Positions 17,564-24,284 of a stretch of DNA of 64,000 nt are shown here, one piece after another. Each line of letters opens with the position of its first letter. The stretch's first letter is position 1. The notes beneath the pieces were generated by a model. The model ran no database searches and was not told the DNA's origin. It saw only the letters and a list, made by a program, of their open reading frames with translations. Made by a program: the position numbers and the translations under genes. Source of the DNA: Anaerocolumna chitinilytica (GTDB lineage: Bacteria; Bacillota; Clostridia; Lachnospirales; Lachnospiraceae); the NCBI RefSeq assembly GCF_014218355.1, contig NZ_AP023368.1, positions 2,112,001-2,176,000 on the forward strand, read 5' to 3'.

Positions 17564-18754
17564 ATGGAAAGACAAAAGGAATTACGATATTTTGTATGGA
17601 TTAAACTTGGTATGATTATTACTGTCACCGTTTATGCAGCTTTGTATACCAGGAATGAGGCGGCGGGAATTACTTATCAGACCTTATGTTTGACAGCGTT
17701 GTTGTTTATGGCAGTCGTCTGGCTGGAATTAAAAGAAGAAAAACGGGAAAGAGAAGCCTTGGAGATTTCAGATGCCAAGGCTCCTTTGGCAGTATTAAAT
17801 TCTGTTCTTCCTCTTGCGGCGGAGTTGGTTTTTGCGGCTGTTCTTATTGGCGGGTTCGACAGGGATTATATTTATTTATTGCCAATGGTGATTCTGGATA
17901 TCTTCGTTATTTTCAGAAGAAAGGCATTTTCCTATATGTCAGTCTACTTAGGCCTTCTTCTGACGAACGAGAAGGTAGCTTATTTCGCGATTGCATCCTT
18001 TACAGTGATACTTTATTATCAGCATTATAACATAGTGAAAGAGGAGCAGATAAAAAGTGAATTAAGTGAAGGGAAGGAAGAGGAACTAAAAAGAAATTTG
18101 AGCAGAAGTGAAATTAGGTATCATAAGGAGCTTGACAGAAATCGCCTGTATTATGACAATAAGATATTGGAGGAAAGGACCAGACTGTCTCAGGCCCTTC
18201 ATGACAAGTTGGGACACAGTATCAATGGTTCCGTCTACCAGCTGGAAGCTGTTAAGGTATTGTTTGAGAAGAACAGTGAAGAGAGTAAAGTCATGCTGCA
18301 GGCAGTGATTGATAACTTGAGGTCCAGTATGGAAGAAATCAGATATCTGCTGCGCCAGGAGAGGCCGGATAAGAAACAGCTTGCTTTTATTCAGTTAAAT
18401 AGTCTTTGTGAAGATTGCAAAAGAAAATATGGTATAGAGGCGGAATTTTCTTTAACCGGAGCTGGGGAAGAAATAGGAGAGAGGTACTGGGAGATTATCC
18501 TGGATAACTGTTTTGAAGCAGTCTCCAATGCTTTAAAATATTCCTACTGTACCAGAATCAATATAGAAATATTAGTAATGAACCGCATAGTACGCTGTAC
18601 AATCTCAGATAATGGTAAAGGCTGTTTAGATGTCAAAACAGGTATGGGTCTGGAGGGAATGAGAAGGCGTGTCAGAGAAGTGAACGGCTTTATCAGCTTT
18701 TCCGGCGAAGACGGCTTTGTGATTAATATGCTTCTGCCTTTAGAAGGCAGCTAA
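17564..18754 (+). CDS. sensor histidine kinase, DesK/NarL type (HisKA_3)
   Basis: The 396-residue kinase has about five or six N-terminal membrane spans (to about residue 155), a coiled-coil linker, the H-box ALHDKLGHSINGS with phosphoacceptor His213, and an HATPase domain ending DNGKGCLDVKTGMGLEGMRRRV. Few residues face outside, as in intramembrane-sensing kinases. The start is set at ATG 17564 because AGGA lies 9 bp upstream; ATG 17555 would have no spacing. It presumably controls the exporter operon it sits in, sensing the compound or the transporter state. Confidence 0.87.
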   Translation: MERQKELRYFVWIKLGMIITVTVYAALYTRNEAAGITYQTLCLTALLFMAVVWLELKEEKREREALEISDAKAPLAVLNSVLPLAAELVFAAVLIGGFDRDYIYLLPMVILDIFVIFRRKAFSYMSVYLGLLLTNEKVAYFAIASFTVILYYQHYNIVKEEQIKSELSEGKEEELKRNLSRSEIRYHKELDRNRLYYDNKILEERTRLSQALHDKLGHSINGSVYQLEAVKVLFEKNSEESKVMLQAVIDNLRSSMEEIRYLLRQERPDKKQLAFIQLNSLCEDCKRKYGIEAEFSLTGAGEEIGERYWEIILDNCFEAVSNALKYSYCTRINIEILVMNRIVRCTISDNGKGCLDVKTGMGLEGMRRRVREVNGFISFSGEDGFVINMLLPLEGS

Positions 18755-18765
18755 AGGGAGGTATA

Positions 18766-19407
18766 ATGGCAGATAAAATTCGGGTTATAATAGCAGATGA
18801 CAGTGACTTCGTCCGGGATGGAATGAGAATTATTCTAGGCGTAGACGAAGAATTCGAAGTAACAGGTTGTGCGGCTAACGGAAGAGAAGCGGTGGAGGCA
18901 GCCAGGAGCAATTCCGCTGATATTGTGTTAATGGATATCCAAATGCCGGTGATGGATGGCATTGAGGCCACCGGGATAATAGTGGAGGAGAAGCTGGCTA
19001 AAGTACTTATTCTGACTACCTTTGATGACTATGATCTGGTAAAACAGGCAATTAGAAAAGGTGCTAAGGGCTATCTTATTAAAAATCATACACCGGACCA
19101 GTTAAAGCAGATGATAAAATCTATACATAATGGTGCCGGAGTCATGGAGGAAAGTATACTGGCAAAACTGACGGAGGATGATGCAGGTATACTAAGCGGA
19201 GCGAAAAATTTTCCAACCGAATTATATACAGAACGGGAAATGGATATCATTCGGGCTGTAGCCGAAGGTTTATCCAATAAAGAAATCGGTGAAAAACTCT
19301 TTTTGTCGGAAGGTACTGTAAAGAATTATATTAGCAATATTTTGGATAAAGAGGGAATCTCACACCGAACTCAATTGGCGGTGTACTACTTAACGGGTAA
19401 GCGATAA
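18766..19407 (+). CDS. response regulator, NarL/LuxR family
   Basis: This 213-residue regulator has a receiver domain with acidic pocket ADDSD (10-14), phosphoacceptor Asp57 in VLMDIQMP, a conserved Thr in LILTTFDD and Lys in KGYLIKN. A C-terminal LuxR-type HTH follows (LYTEREMDIIRAVAEGLSN onward). GGGAGG precedes the ATG, 11 bp after the kinase gene. It would bind DNA as a phosphorylated dimer and activate the ABC exporter genes. Confidence 0.9.
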   Translation: MADKIRVIIADDSDFVRDGMRIILGVDEEFEVTGCAANGREAVEAARSNSADIVLMDIQMPVMDGIEATGIIVEEKLAKVLILTTFDDYDLVKQAIRKGAKGYLIKNHTPDQLKQMIKSIHNGAGVMEESILAKLTEDDAGILSGAKNFPTELYTEREMDIIRAVAEGLSNKEIGEKLFLSEGTVKNYISNILDKEGISHRTQLAVYYLTGKR

Positions 19408-19457
19408 TTTGCATTACTGAAACAGGTATAAAATTGTAGATAGTTTTAAAACATTAA

Positions 19458-19515
19458 CAGAGCCCATGTGCCTACTGTCAGCTTTATCGATAGGCCATGA
19501 GGTTCTGGTTTTTTT
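19458..19515 (+). terminator. terminator of the ABC/two-component operon
   Basis: The arms around 19458-19475 and 19489-19507 pair in blocks (CAGA/TCTG, CATG/CATG, GCCTA/TAGGC), and seven T residues follow at 19509-19515. Confidence 0.7.
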
Positions 19516-19541
19516 GGGAGCAGAAAGGTCATAAAATTTAC

Positions 19542-19570
19542 TTGACAAAAGGTGGTGACAGTTGTAACAT
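19542..19570 (+). promoter_or_regulatory. promoter of the blaI-like/blaR1-like operon
   Basis: TTGACA (19542-19547) and TAACAT (19565-19570) are separated by 17 bp. The first operator-like copy overlaps the -10, a classic repression geometry. The predicted leader is about 210 nt long. Confidence 0.75.
19556..19568. promoter_or_regulatory. BlaI/MecI-type operator copy 1
   Basis: TGACAGTTGTAAC contains the dyad GACA-N2-TGTA, close to the TACA-N2-TGTA core recognised by BlaI/MecI repressors. It overlaps the -10 element. Confidence 0.65.
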
Positions 19571-19580
19571 GAATACACGG

Positions 19581-19593
19581 TGACAGATGTAAC
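19581..19593. promoter_or_regulatory. BlaI/MecI-type operator copy 2
   Basis: TGACAGATGTAAC repeats copy 1 with one base changed, 25 bp further on and near the expected transcription start. Paired operators are usual for this repressor family. Confidence 0.65.
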
Positions 19594-19595
19594 CA

Positions 19596-19703
19596 AGAGC
19601 AATCAGAGCAATCAGAGCAATCAGAGCAATCAGAGCAATCAGAGCAATCAGAGCAATCAGAGCAATCAGAGCAATCAAAGCAATCAAAGCAATCAAAGAA
19701 ATC
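19596..19703. repeat. 12-unit 9-bp minisatellite in the 5' leader
   Basis: Nine perfect copies of AGAGCAATC (19596-19676) are followed by two AAAGCAATC and one AAAGAAATC. The tract is 108 bp, starts 2 bp after operator copy 2 and ends 82 bp before the start codon at 19786. Decay at one end and perfect identity at the other suggest slippage-driven growth. The rest of this 378-bp gap is covered by the terminator, promoter and operators listed here. Confidence 0.95.
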
Positions 19704-19785
19704 AAAGTATTAAATTGCTGATAAAGTATCAAACATAGCAATGAAAGTAACTCGCTTACAGTAAAACCCAAGAAAGGAACAGAGG

Positions 19786-20172
19786 ATGAATCCAAATATT
19801 AGCCGCATTTCCCAGGCAGAATTCGAGGTAATGAAAATATTATGGAAAGCCTGCGGACCAGTTCCTACAGGATATATCTGCCAAGAACTTTTTACAGAAC
19901 TGGGATGGGACCGTTCAACTGTCCGTACACTGCTAAAGCGGCTGACTGAAAAAGGGGCGGTTATAACACAGAAGATACAGGTTCTTTGCTATCTGCCCGC
20001 AATCTCGGAGAAAGAGTATTGTGATGAACAGACCAAGAGCTTTGTACAGCGCTTATACGGAGGCAGTGCCACACGTTTAGTAAGTTCACTGGTAGAAAAT
20101 TATAATCTAACAGAGTCAGATATCGAGGAGCTTCGGAGCCTTTTAAAATTGGAAGGAGAGGACAATGAATAA
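19786..20172 (+). CDS. BlaI/MecI/CopY family transcriptional repressor
   Basis: The 128-residue winged-helix protein has the family core ISQAEFEVMKILWK (residues 8-21), then GWDRSTVRTLLKRLTEKGAV as the recognition region, and a C-terminal dimerisation helix set. In the BlaI/MecI system the repressor is cleaved after its sensor-protease partner is activated. AAAGGAA lies before the ATG. It overlaps the protease gene by 8 bp. The two operator-like copies upstream match its family. Its target here is probably its own operon, perhaps others elsewhere. Confidence 0.9.
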   Translation: MNPNISRISQAEFEVMKILWKACGPVPTGYICQELFTELGWDRSTVRTLLKRLTEKGAVITQKIQVLCYLPAISEKEYCDEQTKSFVQRLYGGSATRLVSSLVENYNLTESDIEELRSLLKLEGEDNE

Positions 20173-21967
20173 TTTGTTTAAAGAAGTCTTATCCATGTCG
20201 CTATCCGGCTCTCTGCTAATTCTTTTAATACTTTTGATAAGACCGATAGTAAAGAATCGGTTTTCCAAAGCCTGGCAGTATTACCTCTGGATTATTGTGC
20301 TGATCCGTCTTATATTGCCATTTTCGCCGGAATTTAGTATGGTAAATAATCTATTCCACCAGAAGCCGATACATAATTATACGCAAACGATGGTAAGCCC
20401 CCAGAATACCAACCCATCTGTCCAGGAAAATAACTCACAGAGTCAACCGGATAAACCGGCGGGTGAGGATTCTGTTGTAACCAGTCAGAAAGAAGAGAAA
20501 ATATCTATCGACCTGTGGAGGATAGGAATCTATTTGTGGCTGTCTGTTATGGTTCTTCTCTTTCTAATAAGGCAGATTAGATATTTCAGCTTTCTGCGTC
20601 TAATGAAGAACTCATCAGAACCTGTGGCAGATAAGAGAATAAAGTTGCTATTAGAGAGAGCCGCCAGGGAGGTCAGAATTACCAGGGTGCCTCAGTTGAA
20701 AGTTAATAGCCGGATTGCATCACCTATGCTGATAGGGCTTATCAAGCCTTCTGTTTATCTGACAGATTTAACACTGGGATGGGATGATGCCAGACTCTAT
20801 TATGTGCTGCGGCATGAGTTGATGCATTATAAAAGGCATGATCTATGGTACAAGTGGTTTAGCGGACTAATTCAATGCATTCACTGGTTCAATCCACTGG
20901 TCACTGTTATGAACAAACAGATAAATCTGCAATGCGAGATATCCTGTGATGAAGCGGTTGCAAGAGACTTAAGCAGAGAAGAAAAGATGGTATATGGAAA
21001 TGTATTATTGGATGCAGTTTCAGAGAATACCCCAAGATTTTCTTCTGTCTTATCCTCAACCTTGTATGAGGATAAGAAGAGCATGAAAGAAAGGATAAGT
21101 ACAATTATTATGGCAAATCAAAAATCAAAGAAGTCAAAAACTTTGTCAATCATTATAACCTTGGTTTTTTGCGCTGCAGCATTTTGGCTGGGGGCTTATA
21201 CCATGGGAGGCAGGAATACTCAAAAAAGTACAGCTAGTACTGTAAATAATCAGGGAACCAACTCCGGTAAAGATGATACCTCAAATAGTGGCGCAACAGG
21301 CAGTGATACTGACAATCAGAGCAGTAATAACACGGATTCACAAAACAGTGAGAATTCACAGAATGATAATACAGATAGTGTAAACAATGGTAATACACAA
21401 AATAATAATACAGATAATGTAAACAACGGTAATTCACAGAATGATAATAGTAATACACCAGCAGGCAGTGATAAGCCTTCAGCTAATACATCAGGTAAGG
21501 ATCCGGAGGCCACCGCAGCACCTGATAAGGACAATACATCTGCTTCAGAGAATGATTCAATTGTATACAGCAACACAGATTTCGGCTTTGATGTAAAATT
21601 ACCCGCTGATTGGAAAGGTTATACCATAGTGGAAGATACCTGGCAAGGGACAAATCTTTCAGGGAAAGACGCGGGAAAAGTAATTGAATCAGGAACAAAA
21701 CTGTTATTACGTAATCCTAACTGGACGAAGAAAAATCCCTATCAGGATATTCCTATTATGATATTTACAAAAGAACAGTGGAAAGCGATAGAAGCAGAGA
21801 AAGTTGCCGTAAGTGCCGCTCCTGTGCCTCCCAGCAAACTGGCAGAAAATTCCAAATACGTATTTGCTCTGCCGCCCCGATATAACTTTGCTTTCCCCAC
21901 CGGTTACGAAGAAGTTGAGAAAATCATGGATAGCAATCCCATAACCGGAACGGAGAACATGAAATAG
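20165..21967 (+). CDS. BlaR1/MecR1-type M56 metalloprotease with atypical sensor domain
   Basis: The 600-residue membrane protease has the M56 zinc motif HELMH (His217, Glu218, His221) in RHELMHYKRHD, flanked by the usual spans, and one further span near residue 330. The segment after it is not a penicillin-binding domain. It is a linker of about 110 residues rich in Asn, Ser, Asp and Thr, including a 13-residue repeat, followed by a compact domain of about 130 residues starting YSNTDFGFDVKLPADW and lacking SxxK, SxN or KTG motifs. The protease half should cleave the BlaI-like repressor on signal. The signal is unlikely to be a beta-lactam. It overlaps the repressor gene. Confidence 0.85.
   Translation: MNNLFKEVLSMSLSGSLLILLILLIRPIVKNRFSKAWQYYLWIIVLIRLILPFSPEFSMVNNLFHQKPIHNYTQTMVSPQNTNPSVQENNSQSQPDKPAGEDSVVTSQKEEKISIDLWRIGIYLWLSVMVLLFLIRQIRYFSFLRLMKNSSEPVADKRIKLLLERAAREVRITRVPQLKVNSRIASPMLIGLIKPSVYLTDLTLGWDDARLYYVLRHELMHYKRHDLWYKWFSGLIQCIHWFNPLVTVMNKQINLQCEISCDEAVARDLSREEKMVYGNVLLDAVSENTPRFSSVLSSTLYEDKKSMKERISTIIMANQKSKKSKTLSIIITLVFCAAAFWLGAYTMGGRNTQKSTASTVNNQGTNSGKDDTSNSGATGSDTDNQSSNNTDSQNSENSQNDNTDSVNNGNTQNNNTDNVNNGNSQNDNSNTPAGSDKPSANTSGKDPEATAAPDKDNTSASENDSIVYSNTDFGFDVKLPADWKGYTIVEDTWQGTNLSGKDAGKVIESGTKLLLRNPNWTKKNPYQDIPIMIFTKEQWKAIEAEKVAVSAAPVPPSKLAENSKYVFALPPRYNFAFPTGYEEVEKIMDSNPITGTENMK
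21357..21450 (+). repeat. 39-bp coding tandem repeat in the receptor linker
   Basis: Two full copies (21357-21395 and 21396-21434) and a partial third encode QNDNTDSVNNGNT-like units in the low-complexity linker of the M56 protein. Identity between full copies is high but not perfect. Confidence 0.75.
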
Positions 21968-21976
21968 GCTGTTAAT

Positions 21977-22696
21977 TTAGAAAAAAATAAAATAAACAAC
22001 TGGAATTAATATAGCGGGAAGAAGATTCCCAACACGGAGCTTCTTTCCAAAGATAAGATTAACCCCTACGCCAAAGATAAGTACGGAACCAATGCAGGAA
22101 AGATATGAAATTAAGGTATCATCCATATATTGTGAGATAAGTACGGCACTCATTGTTATTGTTCCCTGGTAGATTAATAAAGGAATGGCAGAGAGCATTA
22201 CACCGATACCCATGGAAGAAGCGAATACCATTACAATGATAAAATCCAGGATTGCTTTTGCAAATAGCATAGTGTAATCTCCGGTAAGCCCATCTCTGAT
22301 GGAACCTACAATGGCCATTGCACCAACACAGATTACAAGAGTAGCGGTGACAAAGCCGTCTACGAACTGGGAGTCATTGTTCGCTTTTAAAAGACTCTTA
22401 AGCTTCCCACCCAGATTTTCCATATGTGTTTCAAGTTGCAATAACTCACCTATGAGACCGCCTATTACCAATGAAAATACCAGCAGCATGGTATTGGTGG
22501 TCTCAAAGGTACCTTTCTCCGACAATTTCATAAGACCTGTCATAGCACCGCCAAGCCCGATAAATAAAGTTGCAAGGCCACAGGCTTGAATCAGGATTTC
22601 ATGAAACCTTTGCTTTAATCCGCTCTTAAAGAAAAGTCCTAAACCGCTTCCTGCAATAACTGCTAGAAAATTAACCAGTGTGCCTAATCCCCTCAT
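21977..22696 (-). CDS. DUF554 family membrane protein
   Basis: The 239-residue protein begins GLGTLVNFLAVIAGSGLGLFF and has about seven hydrophobic spans, with GLATLFIGLGGAMTGLM and VGAMAIVGSIRDGLTGDYTMLFAKAILDF, which are the hallmark segments of DUF554 (YdfK-like) proteins. They are thought to be inner membrane transport-type proteins of unknown substrate. An AGGAGA site precedes the ATG. It converges on the M56 gene with only 9 bp between stop codons, without a visible terminator hairpin in the gap. Confidence 0.88.
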   Translation of the reverse strand: MRGLGTLVNFLAVIAGSGLGLFFKSGLKQRFHEILIQACGLATLFIGLGGAMTGLMKLSEKGTFETTNTMLLVFSLVIGGLIGELLQLETHMENLGGKLKSLLKANNDSQFVDGFVTATLVICVGAMAIVGSIRDGLTGDYTMLFAKAILDFIIVMVFASSMGIGVMLSAIPLLIYQGTITMSAVLISQYMDDTLISYLSCIGSVLIFGVGVNLIFGKKLRVGNLLPAILIPVVYFIFF

Positions 22697-22801
22697 GATA
22701 TTCTCCTTTGTTTATCTGAAGTAAATTCTTCTGTTTTCATTAAAACCCATTGTAGCATAAAAGAATAAGAAAGCAAGAATGAAAGTATCTTATTTTTTTA
22801 C

Positions 22802-22830
22802 TTGACTGGCTAACGATTGTTAGCTATACT
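22802..22830 (+). promoter_or_regulatory. tetR promoter with operator in the spacer
   Basis: TTGACT (22802-22807) and TATACT (22825-22830) are exactly 17 bp apart. The spacer holds the perfect palindrome GCTAAC-GATT-GTTAGC (22809-22824), so a bound TetR-type dimer would block RNA polymerase directly. Confidence 0.8.
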
Positions 22831-22861
22831 GAATGCAGATAATGTAAGTTTTGGAGGAATC

Positions 22862-23476
22862 ATGACTACTAAGGAAAGAATCGAAGCAGAAGCGCTTAAG
22901 CTCTTTAGTATACACGGATATTCGGGGGTGTCTATCAGGGATATTGCCGGAGCTGTAGGTATAAAGGAAAGTTCAATTTATAAGCACTATAGCGGTAAGG
23001 AAGATATTTTTAAGACTATTGTAAGTCATTACAGAGAAAAAACAGAGGAAATCTTTCAGATATCACCAAAGACTCCAACAGATTATGCTCAAATGTCAAA
23101 AGAAATGCTGTTAGCTATGATGAAGATGACTTTTCAGACCTTTGCCGTGGATGAATTCATCTCGAGATGCAGAAAACTTTTTATGATTAGTTCACCGGGA
23201 AATGAGCAGATCGGAAACTTGTATGTTCAGAACTTTATTACGGAGCCTATACTCTTTAATAGCTTAGTTTTTGAGAAATTACTAGCTACACTCCAAGTGA
23301 AGAATGATAGCAATAAGGAAGATAATCCAGGCAGCGCAAAAGTGATGGCTTATCAATTCTATGCACCTGTCTTTCTTATCTTGCAGGAATATGATAATGG
23401 TACGATTAAGATGCAGGAAGCGTTACTTTTAATAGAAAAGATTACGTTGAAATTCATGGAGGTGTATGAAGTTTGA
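22862..23476 (+). CDS. TetR family transcriptional regulator
   Basis: The 204-residue regulator has a TetR N-terminal HTH, RIEAEALKLFSIHGYSGVSIRDIAGAVGIKESSIYKHYSGKEDIF (about residues 6-50), and a ligand-binding C-terminal region that I cannot assign to a subfamily. The frame extends upstream to 22817, but GGAGG fits ATG 22862, which begins MTTKERI. Its stop overlaps the TTG start of the flavoprotein gene, so the two are probably translated together. The palindrome in its promoter suggests autorepression. Confidence 0.9.
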   Translation: MTTKERIEAEALKLFSIHGYSGVSIRDIAGAVGIKESSIYKHYSGKEDIFKTIVSHYREKTEEIFQISPKTPTDYAQMSKEMLLAMMKMTFQTFAVDEFISRCRKLFMISSPGNEQIGNLYVQNFITEPILFNSLVFEKLLATLQVKNDSNKEDNPGSAKVMAYQFYAPVFLILQEYDNGTIKMQEALLLIEKITLKFMEVYEV

Positions 23477-24144
23477 AGATTTGTGTGGTACATGGACAGA
23501 ACCATAGAGGCAATACCTACAGACTTACACAGCTGCTGCTGGAACAACTAAGCTGTGAGAAAGAAAATATTAAGGAATTTTATGTGGGAGGTATCGGGCA
23601 ATGTACTGGGTGTACACAATGCATCTTAAAGGATGAGAATCTCTGCCCTCATAGATTGAGTATGAAGCCTATTGTAGAAGCCTTGGAGAAAGCGGATGTT
23701 ATTATATTAGCATCTCCTAATTACTGTATGGGCATGACCGGTCAATTAAAGAATTTCTGCGATCATCTGGGTTACCGTTGGATGAGCCACCGCCCCTTTG
23801 ATATGAGAAAGAAAATTGGTGTCGGTATATCCACAACGGCAGGGATGGGAGCCGGAAAAACGGCAAAAGAGCTATGCAAGCAGCTGTTTTGGTGGTCTAT
23901 AGGCAGAACCTATAGCCTCTCATTTACAGTAAATGCAATCAGATGGGAAGAAATTCCCGAAAAGCGAATTCTGAAGCTGAACAGGAAAGTTCAGAGGCTG
24001 GCACACAGAATCAACAGCCGTTATGGAAAAGTTCATCAAAGTCTAAAATCCAGAATAATGTTCAAGATTATGACATTAATGCATCGGAACATGGAATGGA
24101 ACGAGATTGAAACTGCCTATTGGAGAGCTAATGGTTGGATATAG
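23473..24144 (+). CDS. flavodoxin-like NAD(P)H-dependent FMN oxidoreductase with Cys cluster motif
   Basis: The 223-residue protein has the flavodoxin-like start KICVVHGQNHRGNTYRL, a phosphate-binding loop, and SPNYCMGMTGQLKNFCDHLGY. GGIGQCTGCTQCILKDENLCP contains C-x2-C-x2-C-x7-C, similar to the compact cluster motif of iron-sulfur flavoproteins, although such Cys also occur in cluster-free relatives. The start is TTG 23473, with GGAGGTG upstream and a 4-bp overlap with tetR. It probably reduces quinones, nitro compounds or metals; the TetR neighbour implies induction by its substrate. Confidence 0.8.
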   Translation: MKICVVHGQNHRGNTYRLTQLLLEQLSCEKENIKEFYVGGIGQCTGCTQCILKDENLCPHRLSMKPIVEALEKADVIILASPNYCMGMTGQLKNFCDHLGYRWMSHRPFDMRKKIGVGISTTAGMGAGKTAKELCKQLFWWSIGRTYSLSFTVNAIRWEEIPEKRILKLNRKVQRLAHRINSRYGKVHQSLKSRIMFKIMTLMHRNMEWNEIETAYWRANGWI

Positions 24145-24175
24145 TGAAAAATACCATTTTTTCTTAAGGAAAGGC

Positions 24176-24203
24176 TTGACAAAATTATGATTAGAAGTAT
24201 AAT
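24176..24203 (+). promoter_or_regulatory. promoter of the LTA synthase-like gene
   Basis: TTGACA (24176-24181) and a consensus TATAAT (24198-24203) are 16 bp apart. Confidence 0.75.
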
Positions 24204-24205
24204 TT

Positions 24206-24225
24206 GCTAGTCAGTTTTGATTAGC
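24206..24225. promoter_or_regulatory. inverted repeat at the transcription start of the LTA synthase-like gene
   Basis: GCTAGTCA and TGATTAGC form a 20-bp inverted repeat with one mismatch and a 4-nt centre, 2 bp after the -10. Its outer GCTA/TAGC half-sites match those of the tetR operator 1.4 kb upstream, so the same repressor might act here. Confidence 0.45.
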
Positions 24226-24284
24226 TGGTGTGTTTCATACGGCTTGATAACTGCAGAAAGAAAAAGACAGGAACAGGCAGCAGG

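Noticed and set aside
19596..19703. Possible CRISPR array
   Set aside because: Units are 9 bp and directly abutting with no spacers, and no cas genes are present.
19538..19795. Minus-strand 85-codon frame with an (Ile-Ala-Leu)n repeat
   Set aside because: It is the translation of the 9-bp minisatellite in the leader of the BlaI-type gene, has no ribosome binding site, and overlaps promoter and operators.
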